Below are positions 1 through 7,889 of a DNA stretch of 28,464 nt, piece after piece (within the stretch, counting starts at the first letter, position 1; each line of letters starts with the position of its first letter). The stretch comes from an uncultured Lachnospiraceae bacterium (GTDB lineage Bacteria > Bacillota > Clostridia > Lachnospirales > Lachnospiraceae), in the NCBI GenBank assembly GCA_910584945.1, contig CAJUDY010000048.1, positions 1 to 28,464 of the forward strand. The letters are read 5' to 3'. Under the pieces are notes generated by a model. It ran no database searches. It was not told the DNA's origin and worked only from the letters and a program-made list of their open reading frames with translations. The position numbers were made by a program, and so were the translations under genes.

Positions 1-49
1 GCTGCTTTAGCAGCATACCGAACCTACCGGCTTTAGCCGGTAGTGGTTC
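1..49. repeat. Two adjacent hairpins sharing a TTTA-type loop
   Basis: The first hairpin pairs GCTGC (1-5) with GCAGC (10-14) around TTTA. The second pairs CTACCGG (24-30) with CCGGTAG (37-43) around CTTTAG, and its stem can extend outward through GAAC (20-23) and GTTC (46-49) with a small bulge at 44-45. Both share a GCTTTAGC-like core. No T-run follows on either strand, so they are not ordinary intrinsic terminators. They may be the tail of a short-palindrome (REP-like) array continuing left of the window, or part of an RNA structure; the sequence does not decide. Confidence 0.5.
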
Positions 50-164
50 AGTTTAAAGGATTTTCGCTCATTTGAACACACTAATTTTTAGAGCAAAAAA
101 AGTGTAAAAATTGCAGTATAATTTTCAGGACGGATCGTGTAAGCTGATACAAATCAAAAAAACA

Positions 165-252
165 GCTTCTGCCCGGAAGGAGCACAGATCAATGAGTGAG
201 CGCGAAGCGATCAGGAATTGATCTCCAACCCGTGCGGATGGAGGGCGGAAGC
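165..252 (+). other. Possible structured RNA leader upstream of the GH31 gene
   Basis: This non-coding stretch folds on paper into nested stems. An outer 10-bp stem pairs GCTTCTGCCC (165-174) with GGGCGGAAGC (243-252), with one G-U pair. An inner 8-bp perfect stem pairs AGATCAAT (186-193) with ATTGATCT (217-224). GCAC (182-185) can pair with GTGC (232-235) between them. A TATAAT-like -10 lies at 117-122 but no good -35 is visible. The element ends 25 bases before the GH31 start codon at 277, whose ribosome site AGGAG is at 264-268. No riboswitch class was recognised; this could equally be a chance fold. Confidence 0.35.
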
Positions 253-276
253 GGAACTTGAATAGGAGAGTATGGT

Positions 277-2634
277 ATGAAATTCAGTAATGGCTGCTGG
301 CTTCAAAAGGAAGGCTGTGCGTGTTTCAGCCCGGCAGAAATTTCATTTGTAAAAAGAGAAAAAACCAGGGTAACGATCATCGCACCCACGACGCAGATCA
401 CGGACCGGGGAGACACGCTTGGCGGGGTCAATTTGACCCTGGAGATCAGCGCTCCCCTTAAGGATGTGATACGCGTAAAAGCATATCACTATATGAGAGT
501 GAAAAAAGACGGACCTTCTTTTGCTCTTGACATGGATCAGGATGCCGAACTGGAAATGGAGGAAAATGAGACGAGGCTGACCGTCAAAAGCGGAATTCTC
601 CGGCTGGAGATGGAGAAGAACCCGTGGAAGATGACCTATTATAAAGAAGATAAGAAACTTTGCACCAGCGCAAAGAAAGATCTTGCCTACATGAAGACGG
701 ACTGGAAGGGCGACATGTATGTAAAGAGCGGCGATCAGGACGCCTATATGAGGCAACAGCTGTCCCTGGACGTGGGAGAACTGCTCTACGGCATGGGCGA
801 GCGCTTCACCCCCTTTGTAAAGAACGGACAGAGCGTGGACATCTGGAACGAGGACGGCGGAACTTCCACGGAACAGAGCTATAAGAATATTCCCTTCTAT
901 CTGTCCAGCCGGGGGTACGGGCTGTTCGTGAACCATACGGAGCGGGTATCCTTTGAGGCGGCTTCCGAGACCGTGGACAAGGTACAGTTTTCCGTGGCGG
1001 GCGAATGCCTGGACTATTTCCTCATCGGAGGAAAGGACTTAAAAGAGGTGCTTTCCAACTATACGGCGCTGACCGGACGCCCGCCGGTACCGGAACCCTG
1101 GACCTTTGGGCTGTGGCTTTCCACTTCCTTTACGACGAATTACGACGAGGGGACCGTCATGAGTTTTGTGGACGGGATGAAGGAACGGGACATTCCCTTG
1201 AGCGTCTTTCACTTTGACTGCTTCTGGATGAGGAAATTTCACTGGTGTGATTTTGAGTGGGATTCCAGGGTCTTTCCGGAACCGGAAGCGATGCTTCAAA
1301 GACTGCGGGACCGGGGGCTTCGGGTCTGCGTCTGGATCAATCCGTATGTGGGTCAGGCGGCTTCGATATTCCAGGAAGGCGCCGCGAAAGGATATTTTCT
1401 GAAACGTCCGGACGGCTCCGTCTGGCAGTGGGATATGTGGCAGCCGGGGATGGCGGTGGTGGACTTTACCAATCCGGAGGCCCGCAGGTGGTATCAGGAG
1501 AAGCTTGGCAGGCTGGTAGATATGGGAGTGGACTGCTTTAAGACCGATTTCGGCGAGCGCATTCCCACAGACTGCGTGTATGCGGACGGTTCGGACCCGG
1601 AGAAAATGCACAATTACTATACCTATCTGTACAATGAGGCGGTGTATGAGCTCCTGGAGCAGAAAAGGGGAGAGGGAAAAGCGGTCCTCTTTGCCCGCTC
1701 GGCCACCGTGGGCGGCCAAAAGTTCTCGGTTCACTGGGGCGGCGACTGCTGGTCCTCCTATACGGCCATGGAACAGAGCCTGCGAGGCGGCCTGTCCCTG
1801 ATGTTGTCGGGCTTTGGATTCTGGAGTCATGACATCGGAGGCTTTGAGGGCACTTCCACCGCGGACGTCTATAAGCGCTGGTGTGCCTTTGGGCTCCTGT
1901 CCTCTCACAGCCGCCTGCATGGAAGCCGCTCTTACCGGGTGCCGTGGCTCTATGACGAGGAGGCGGTGGAGGTACTGCGCTTCTTCACGAAGCTGAAGAT
2001 GCGCCTGATGCCGTATCTGTACCGGGCAGCGATCGAGGCTCATGAGGAAGGACTTCCGGTCATGCGGGCCATGGTGCTGGAGTTTGAAAAGGACCGGATG
2101 TGCCGGTACCTGGACCGGCAGTATATGCTGGGGGACAGTCTCCTGGTGGCGCCGGTCATGAACGAGGAGGGCCTCGGCGAGTATTATCTGCCGGAGGGGA
2201 GATGGACGAACTTTTTCACCGGCGAACAAAAGAATGGCGGGCGCTGGTACGAGGAGCCCTGCGGATACTGCGAGATCCCCCTGTGGGTGCGGCCGGGCAC
2301 GATTCTGGCGCTTGGAAGCAGGGACGACCGACCGGAGTATGCCTATGAAGTGGGCGTGACTTTCCGGATCTATGAACTCAAGGAAGGAAAAAAGGCCGGG
2401 ACCGTGCTTTACGGAATGGATCAGAAGGAAAAGCGCCGGCTGACCGCGATTAGAATGAAAAATTCGATTGAGATCACATCGGAAGGAACCGGAGCTTATA
2501 CAGTCGAGCTGATCGGCGCCCGGGTGCTGTCCGCCGAAGGGGCGGCCTGCCAGGTATTGGAGGGGAAGAGCGTGCTGAGCGATTGCAACGGGCATGTGAC
2601 GATTGCCGTGGAAAGCCTGCAGGCGGCAAAGTAA
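277..2634 (+). CDS. yicI: Alpha-xylosidase, glycoside hydrolase family 31 (YicI type)
   Basis: This 785-residue protein matches the YicI branch of GH31 over its full length (E. coli YicI is 772). The family removes non-reducing-end alpha-linked xylose from isoprimeverose and xyloglucan oligosaccharides in the cytoplasm; no signal peptide is present here. An N-terminal beta-sandwich region (about 1-250) precedes the barrel. The nucleophile motif KTDFGERIP puts the catalytic Asp at 424, and HWGGDCW puts the acid/base Asp at 490; both lie 8 residues after YicI D416 and D482. The block LSGFGFWSHDIGGFEGTS and the pair SSHSRLHGS / YRVPW are also characteristic. ATG 277 has AGGAG at 264-268. A GH3 gene follows after 64 bases, fitting a xyloglucan-trimming pair. 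Substrate is inferred from family. Confidence 0.93.
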   Translation: MKFSNGCWLQKEGCACFSPAEISFVKREKTRVTIIAPTTQITDRGDTLGGVNLTLEISAPLKDVIRVKAYHYMRVKKDGPSFALDMDQDAELEMEENETRLTVKSGILRLEMEKNPWKMTYYKEDKKLCTSAKKDLAYMKTDWKGDMYVKSGDQDAYMRQQLSLDVGELLYGMGERFTPFVKNGQSVDIWNEDGGTSTEQSYKNIPFYLSSRGYGLFVNHTERVSFEAASETVDKVQFSVAGECLDYFLIGGKDLKEVLSNYTALTGRPPVPEPWTFGLWLSTSFTTNYDEGTVMSFVDGMKERDIPLSVFHFDCFWMRKFHWCDFEWDSRVFPEPEAMLQRLRDRGLRVCVWINPYVGQAASIFQEGAAKGYFLKRPDGSVWQWDMWQPGMAVVDFTNPEARRWYQEKLGRLVDMGVDCFKTDFGERIPTDCVYADGSDPEKMHNYYTYLYNEAVYELLEQKRGEGKAVLFARSATVGGQKFSVHWGGDCWSSYTAMEQSLRGGLSLMLSGFGFWSHDIGGFEGTSTADVYKRWCAFGLLSSHSRLHGSRSYRVPWLYDEEAVEVLRFFTKLKMRLMPYLYRAAIEAHEEGLPVMRAMVLEFEKDRMCRYLDRQYMLGDSLLVAPVMNEEGLGEYYLPEGRWTNFFTGEQKNGGRWYEEPCGYCEIPLWVRPGTILALGSRDDRPEYAYEVGVTFRIYELKEGKKAGTVLYGMDQKEKRRLTAIRMKNSIEITSEGTGAYTVELIGARVLSAEGAACQVLEGKSVLSDCNGHVTIAVESLQAAK

Positions 2635-2682
2635 AATCCGCCTGAAAGGAATAAACGATGGATGGAACAACAGGAGGTATGT

Positions 2683-4526
2683 ATGACCGTATAGGAAATG
2701 AATGAGAAAATAGAGGCGCTTCTTGGCGAACTGACCCTGGAGGAGAAGATCCGGATGATTCACGGGGACGGACTGTTTCGAAGCGGGGACGTGAAACGTC
2801 TGGGAATTCCTGCCCTTCGGATGTCGGACGGGCCTATGGGAGTCCGCCACGAATTCCACAACGCGGACTGGACCCCGGTGGGATATTCGGACGATTATGT
2901 GACCTATCTGCCCAGCAACAGCGCGGTGGCGGCCACCTGGAACCGGGATCTGGCAAGGAGCTCGGGGCGCGTGCTAGGAGAAGAGGCCAGAGGAAGAGGA
3001 AAGGACGTGATCCTGGCGCCGGGTATCAATATTAAGAGAGTGCCGGTGTGCGGGCGGAACTTTGAATACATGAGCGAGGACCCTTATCTGACCGTCCAGA
3101 TGGTCGTGTCCATGATCCAAGGAATCCAGGAGTCGGACGTGGCGGCCTGCGTGAAGCACTTTGCGGTGAACAGCCAGGAGACGGAGCGGGTGTGGGTCAA
3201 TGTGGAGATCGACGAGCGGACGCTGCGGGAGATCTATCTGCCCGGCTTTGAGGCGGCGGTCAAAGAGGGCGGGACGTATTCCCTCATGGGCGGCTACAAT
3301 CTGGTCCGGGGGATACACTGCTGTGAGAACCAGATGCTGCTTCAGAAGATCCTTCGGGAAGAGTGGGGCTTTGACGGCGCGGTGATTACCGACTGGGGCG
3401 CTCTTCATGACACGAAGGCGGCAGCGCGGAGATCAAGGCGCTGTATGAGATCTCGCCGCTCATGGGGCTTAAGAGTCAGCTTGGCGGCAACTGTCAGGTG
3501 ACCTTTGCCAGAGGGTACTATATCGTACCAAAGGATATCCGTGTGGACGTCAGCTGGCAGAAGACCAGCATCGACGACGAGAAGGCAGACGACCAGTTCA
3601 TGGAAGAACGCGGCGTGGTCAGCGAGGAGGTCCGTGAAAAACAGCGCCTGCTCCGGGAAGAGGCTGTGGCGCTGGCAAAGGAAGCCGACGAAGTGCTGAT
3701 CATCGGCGGGCTGAACCATGACTATGATGTGGAGGGGTATGACAGAGAGGATTTGACGCTGCCCTATGCCCAGGACGAATTGATCGAGGCGGTGCTGGAC
3801 GTAAGACCGGACGCCGTGGTGGTCTTAAGGGCGGGCAGTCCGGTCTCCATGGGAGGCTGGAAGGACCGGGCGAAGGCCATCGTCTGGGACTGGTATGCCG
3901 GCATGGAGGGCGGCAGCGCATTGGCGGAGGTGCTTCTTGGAAAAGTAAATCCATCCGGGAAGCTTCCGGAGTCCCTTCCGTATGATCTGGAGAGCTGCCC
4001 GGCCGTCGCACTGGGCGAATATCCCGGGAGACCGTTGACGGAGAAAGAGCACAGGCGGATGAACGCCCGCCTGACCGAGGACTATAAAGAGGGACTCCTG
4101 GTGGGCTATCGGTATTATGAGAGACAGGGACTTCCGGTGCAGTTCTGCTTTGGACATGGATTGTCTTATACTTCGTTTCATTATGGGGATCTGAAGATCT
4201 CGGAGAGCGGCCGCCAGGAGGCTCCGGTCCGTCTGTCCCTTACCGTGGAAAATATCGGCGGCAGAGAGGGCATGGAGGTCGTGCAGGTCTATGTGGGCCG
4301 TACGGACGCACTGCCTCGGGAACCGGTCAAAGTACTGTGTGGATTTGAGAAACTCTCTCTTAAGCCGGGGGAGAAGAAGCCGCTGGAGCTTGTGCTTCCG
4401 GAAAGGGCCTTCCAATCCTGGCACACGGACGCTGGAGCGTTTGTGACCGATGCGGGGGTTTACGAGATTTATGTGGGAAGCTCTCTGGAAGATATCCGCC
4501 TGAGGGGAAAAGCGTTAATCAAATAA
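2683..4526 (+). pseudogene. GH3 beta-glucosidase/xylosidase, internally deleted and frameshifted
   Basis: Two halves of one GH3 protein lie in different frames. The N-terminal half (ATG 2698, about 240 codons) runs through the barrel to the nucleophile motif VITDWGALHDTK, Asp232. The other half enters at about 3418 as GSAEIKALYEISPLMGLK and continues about 369 codons through the alpha/beta sandwich (WDWYAGMEGG, NPSGKLPESLP, FGHGLSYTSF) to a fibronectin-III-like tail ending at 4526. The stretch normally between them, roughly 150 residues, is absent. The 10 bases at 3417-3426 fit both flanks. Upstream, AGGAGG (2672-2677) points to ATG 2683, but that frame meets TAG at 2692 after three codons; only ATG 2698, poorly placed for the ribosome site, opens the reading frame. 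Intact relatives are cytoplasmic exo-glycosidases acting on beta-glucosides or xylosides. The product is very probably non-functional. Confidence 0.85.
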
Positions 4527-4537
4527 TCGAAAATAAG

Positions 4538-4569
4538 GGGCTGCCGCCGGAATGCGGTAGCCCTTTTTT
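4538..4569 (+). terminator. Intrinsic terminator of the glycosidase pair
   Basis: A 10-bp stem pairs GGGCTGCCGC (4538-4547) with GCGGTAGCCC (4554-4563), with one G-U pair and a 6-base loop, followed directly by six T (4564-4569). It starts 11 bases after the GH3 stop. Confidence 0.9.
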
Positions 4570-4629
4570 GGCCTTTGTACAGACGGACTGCGTAATTGGT
4601 CATATTTCACAAAGAAAAGCAAATAGAGA

Positions 4630-4658
4630 TGGACTTTTACGGAAAAATAGGATAATAT
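4630..4658 (+). promoter_or_regulatory. Probable promoter of the symporter gene
   Basis: TGGACT (4630-4635) and TAATAT (4653-4658) are 17 bases apart; each matches four of six consensus bases. It lies after the upstream terminator and 34 bases before the symporter start at 4692. Confidence 0.4.
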
Positions 4659-4691
4659 GAGACAATATATAGGTACAAAGGAGGATAAAAT

Positions 4692-5823
4692 ATGGAAAGG
4701 GATGATCATGCAGGAGGGCTTCCGAAGGAAGAGAAAAGACGCAGCAGTTTTTCTGGTAAACTGGGTTATGTTCTGGCTGTGGCCGGATCAGCGGTGGGAC
4801 TTGGAAATATCTGGCGCTTTCCCTACCTGGCGGCAAAGTACGGCGGGGGAAACGTACTTCTCAGAGTTTATCGCGGACAATTCCAGCGTGCTTTGGTTTC
4901 TTTTGTTTAGTCTGGCCGTGGTGGCAGTGCTCTTTGCAGGCGTACAGCAGGGAGTGGAGCGGGTCTCCAAGGTGATGATGCCGCTTCTGGTCCTGCTGGC
5001 CGTGTTCGTTGCCCTTTACTCCATGACCAGGCCGGGCGCCTTTGCGGGGGTAACATATTTTCTGGTGCCGAATTTTCAGCATTTTTCCTGGATGACCGTA
5101 GTGGCTGCCATGGGGCAGATGTTCTACTCCCTGTCCATCGCTATGGGCATTTTGTATACCTATGGCTCTTATATGAAAAAAGAGGTGGACGTCGAGCAGT
5201 CCACGAAGCAGGTGGAGATATTCGATACGGCCATCGCCATGCTGGCGGGGCTTATGATCATTCCGGCAGTCTTCGCCTTCTCCGGCGGCGATCCGGATAC
5301 GCTGAAGGCGGGTCCGTCGCTGATGTTTATCACGATTCCGAAAGTGTTCGCAAGCATGGGCTTTGGAACGGCGGCGGGGATCATGTTCTTCCTGCTGGTG
5401 CTCCTGGCGGCCTTAACCAGCGCCATTTCTCTGGCGGAATCCGGCGTGTCCACCTTCGAGGATCAGCTTGGGTGGAGCCGCCGCCGGTCCACGGTTCTGA
5501 TGGGCGTGATCATTCTCGGATTTGGCCTGGCTTCGGCGCTGGGCTTTGGTATGTGGGACTTCGTCTCCCTGCTCGGCATGTCGATCCTGGACTTTTTTGA
5601 CTTTTTGACCAATTCCCTGATGATGCCCGTGGCCGCTCTGGCTACCTGCCTTCTGGTTACCCGGGTGGCGGGGCTTGACCGGATCATAGAGGAGGTGGAG
5701 CAGTCCTCTGCCTTCAAGAGGAAGCGGATGTACTGCTTCTTTATGAAATATATGGCTCCGGTCTGTACCCTGATCATCCTTCTGAGCTCCATTGCCAGCG
5801 TGCTGGGGTGGATCTCGATCTGA
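4692..5823 (+). pseudogene. Neurotransmitter:sodium symporter (SNF family), internally deleted
   Basis: ATG 4692 follows AGGAGG (4679-4684) at 7 bases and starts a genuine NSS N-terminus: KLGYVLAVAGSAVGLGNIWR, then FPYLAAKYGGG, i.e. transmembrane helix 1 with the sodium/substrate-site GLGNIWRFP signature. At about 4845-4850 the reading frame is lost and the family resumes one frame over at ETYFSEFIADNSS, near helix 4, continuing to the stop at 5823 (GVQQGVERVSKVMMPLL, FYSLSIAMGILYTYGSYM, LAALTSAISLAE). About 52 codons precede and 325 follow the junction; intact bacterial members have about 450-480 residues, so roughly 80-100 residues covering helices 2-3 are missing. Such proteins import amino acids with sodium. 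An open frame from ATG 4657 spans the junction, but its first part is unrelated out-of-frame sequence. Confidence 0.85.
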
Positions 5824-5832
5824 GGCCGGGAA

Positions 5833-6018
5833 TCAGCAGGATGGATACGCTTCGCCGAGCCGAGGCGTGGAGACGTGGGCGGATTTCCCGTGAACGACGA
5901 TTTGAAAATGATCCACGGCGGCATTGTTCAATCCGGGCTTTAGTCCCACCGTGCCGGAAGGGACTTCGGACACCGTATGAAGGCCGAATACCCGGTCGGC
6001 GTCCTTCAGGACTCCTGC
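5833..6018 (-). pseudogene. Remnant of an M20-family amidohydrolase
   Basis: The minus strand holds 62 sense codons that read as the middle of an M20 metallopeptidase/N-acyl-amino-acid amidohydrolase: AGVLKDADRVFGLHTVSEVP, then PGLNNAAVDHFQIVVHGKSA, then HVSTPRLGE. The GLH and GKSAHVSTP segments are family hallmarks at the start of the dimerisation domain. It has no start codon. In its frame a stop lies just upstream at 6019-6021, and after RLGE it runs out to a stop at 5833-5835. Intact members have roughly 380-400 residues, so both the N-terminal metal-binding part and the C-terminal part are gone. Its 5' edge overlaps the end of the C39-like gene and its 3' edge abuts the end of the converging symporter gene, with no terminator between. 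Confidence 0.75.
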
Positions 6019-6524
6019 TCAAAGCGTGCCACAGGTACCAGACGGTTGCAGGCGTCCGGACAGTCTGTGACGATCTGAACCGCCGGGTCCGGAAAAGGCG
6101 CTTCCAGATAATAAGGGTCGAACAGCCGGACCAGATGGTCCTTGATTCCTGTGACCAGTACATAATGCCAGCCCTCCAGATCCAGCCGGACGACCGCGGC
6201 GCCCCGCCGGTTCAACGCGTCTCTGAGGAGACTGTTCTGTCCAAAATGCACGGCCTTTCCCGAGAGATACCGGCTGGAAACCGGCAGATGCCCCGCTTCT
6301 CCGAAGCTGTTGAGCCAGTTGCTTAAGAACATCATGGCCGCGCAGGAAGTACCCCTTCGGCCGCTTCTGCCGTCCTCCCCGAAGCAGTCCAGACAGTACA
6401 GCATGATATTCCTCACGATTTCCGGCGGGATCTCATTTCGCTCGAACAGATAACTTATGGCGTTTTGCATGGAGGTGGGGCCGCAGTCATATTCAGAAAG
6501 CTGGTAGCGCAGTGGATTCTTCAT
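6006..6524 (-). CDS. C39-like / papain-fold cysteine peptidase-like protein, perhaps 3'-truncated
   Basis: This 172-residue protein starts MKNPLRYQLSEYDCGPTS, the Cys signature of C39-like and related papain-fold proteins (Cys14). GWHYVLVTG supplies the candidate His120 and LFDPYY the Asp136, so the triad looks complete. A separate CLDCFGEDGRSGRRGTS region may bind substrate or metal. No signal peptide or membrane segment is present. It starts 11 bases after the ATP-grasp stop and has only a weak GAGAG site, so translational coupling is likely. The last residues (VARFEQES) run straight into the M20 remnant in another frame, so the natural C-terminus may be lost. Function is unknown: it may cleave or condense peptides, or modify the product of the neighbouring ligase. 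Confidence 0.75.
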   Translation of the reverse strand: MKNPLRYQLSEYDCGPTSMQNAISYLFERNEIPPEIVRNIMLYCLDCFGEDGRSGRRGTSCAAMMFLSNWLNSFGEAGHLPVSSRYLSGKAVHFGQNSLLRDALNRRGAAVVRLDLEGWHYVLVTGIKDHLVRLFDPYYLEAPFPDPAVQIVTDCPDACNRLVPVARFEQES

Positions 6525-6535
6525 GGGAGCTCTCT

Positions 6536-7732
6536 CTATACACTTTTCTGCTGATGGACATAGCGGATGAATTCCAGGGTCGCTTCGAGATCCGCCGCGT
6601 GGGCCGTGTACATCTGATTGCCCATGGACGCCGTCATGATCTCTGGCATCCGCTCACACATGACGATCTGGTCTCCATAACGACGAAGAATCTCTTCGTG
6701 GGTGTGCTCATAAGTATAGCAGTCCCGGCGGCTGGCGTACACACAGTAATGATGGTTCCGGCTTTCTGGCAGGATGCGGCGGTCGGCGGTGACCATGTCC
6801 GCCCAGATCTGATATACGTCCGTGTTGTGGGCAAAGTTCATCATATCCGGGGTGTAGCCTCCCGCCGGACGCATATTCACCTCCAGCGCCACAAAGTCTC
6901 CGGGCTTTCCCAGGCCTTTCCGCTCCCTGGTCAGGCGAAAGAATTCCAGATGAATGAAGCGGCTTCTGGTGCCGAAGGCCTCTGCGGTGGCGCGGCCGAG
7001 CTCCGCAAGCTTTGGGGGAACCGTATCCGCCGTGTAGTAGGCAAGATCGATCTGCTTATTGACGATATCCATGATGGATGGCGGCCATACGGTCATGGAT
7101 TCGAACAGCGGCCTGCACCGGGAATCGGTGACGGCGTCGTAGGAGCAGATATCGCCCTCGATGAATTCCTCCATGACGTAGGGAACCGAAGGAAGCTCTG
7201 CAAAGAACCGCCGGAGGTCTTCGGCCTGTTCCAGCTTGTATGTATCCGTGGCGCCTACGCCCACGTCCGGTTTGACGATGACCGGATAACCGACCTTGGC
7301 AAGAAAGGCTTCTGCCGCGGCCTGCGTGGAGAGCCTGTGACACCGCGCGGTGGGCACGCCGGCCCTGGCATAGTAGGCTTTCATGGCGGATTTGCTCTTG
7401 AAGCCTTCAATCTCCTCCTGACCGATACCGGTGGTGATGTGGAAATCCGTGCGCAGGCGGGCGTCCTGAGCAAGCCAGTATTCGTTGTTGGATTCCAGCC
7501 AGTCGATTTTTCCGTACTTGAAGGTAAAAAAGCCCACGGCGCGTAGCATCTGGTCATAGTCTTCCAGGGACTCGACCCGGTAATATTCTGTGAGAGAATT
7601 CTTCAGATTTTCTTCCAATTCTTCATAGGGGCTGTCTCCGATCCCCAGGACATTGACTCCGTTTCTGTGCAGCCGGTCGCAGAAATTCCAGTAGGTATGG
7701 GGAAACTGCGGCGAAATAAATAGAAAGTTCAT
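6536..7732 (-). CDS. ATP-grasp ligase (carbamoyl-phosphate-synthase-like)
   Basis: This 398-residue protein appears complete. The N-terminal part (MNFLFISPQFPHTYWNFCDR) is the preATP-grasp domain typical of biotin-carboxylase/CPS-like ATP-grasp proteins. KPDVGVG (154-160) is the nucleotide lid, EEFIEGD (188-194) the adenine-side motif, and FVALEVNMRPAGG (280-292) carries the Mg-binding Glu284 and Asn286. Such enzymes use ATP to activate a carboxylate as an acyl phosphate and join it to an amine or thiol. ATG 7732 follows AAAGGAGC well, and a strong promoter lies at 7760-7788. It heads a two-gene unit with the C39-like protein, with an M20 remnant beyond. Ligase plus peptidase plus amidase suggests amino-acid conjugate or small-peptide chemistry, but the substrate cannot be read from the sequence. 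Confidence 0.85.
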   Translation of the reverse strand: MNFLFISPQFPHTYWNFCDRLHRNGVNVLGIGDSPYEELEENLKNSLTEYYRVESLEDYDQMLRAVGFFTFKYGKIDWLESNNEYWLAQDARLRTDFHITTGIGQEEIEGFKSKSAMKAYYARAGVPTARCHRLSTQAAAEAFLAKVGYPVIVKPDVGVGATDTYKLEQAEDLRRFFAELPSVPYVMEEFIEGDICSYDAVTDSRCRPLFESMTVWPPSIMDIVNKQIDLAYYTADTVPPKLAELGRATAEAFGTRSRFIHLEFFRLTRERKGLGKPGDFVALEVNMRPAGGYTPDMMNFAHNTDVYQIWADMVTADRRILPESRNHHYCVYASRRDCYTYEHTHEEILRRYGDQIVMCERMPEIMTASMGNQMYTAHAADLEATLEFIRYVHQQKSV

Positions 7733-7759
7733 AAAGCGCTCCTTTTCTTTTGTATTTGT

Positions 7760-7788
7760 ATCATACCGCTTATTTCATACTGAGTCAA
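7760..7788 (-). promoter_or_regulatory. Promoter of the ATP-grasp/C39 unit
   Basis: On the minus strand TTGACT (7788-7783) and TATGAT (7765-7760) are separated by exactly 17 bases; each matches five of six consensus bases. The -10 lies 27 bases upstream of ATG 7732. Confidence 0.8.
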
Positions 7789-7834
7789 TAGGAATTATGG
7801 GAAAATATGTTTTCGTGAAATTTTACGGTTTCCG

Positions 7835-7864
7835 TTGATTCCGGGTTCTTTGCTGTTATATAAT
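7835..7864 (+). promoter_or_regulatory. Probable promoter of the AAA_35 remnant
   Basis: TTGATT (7835-7840) and a perfect TATAAT (7859-7864) are separated by 18 bases, diverging from the ATP-grasp promoter. It reads into the decayed ATPase at 7890 and possibly on into the intact genes downstream, because no terminator is visible before 8604. Confidence 0.6.
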
Positions 7865-7889
7865 TGATTGTGAAAGGAAGGGAACGACA

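Noticed and set aside
1039..2859. A 606-codon open frame on the minus strand opposite the alpha-xylosidase
   Set aside because: It is a codon-bias shadow of the GH31 gene: low-complexity His/Pro/Arg-rich translation with no family resemblance, and it crosses the GH31/GH3 gap.
4657..4860. ATG 4657 as the start of a 388-residue symporter
   Set aside because: The first 65 or so residues of that frame are not transporter-like; the true N-terminus is in another frame from ATG 4692 with a perfect ribosome site.
6512..7546. A 344-codon plus-strand frame opposite the ATP-grasp gene
   Set aside because: The minus strand encodes a complete ATP-grasp protein with all motifs and a promoter; the plus frame is its shadow.
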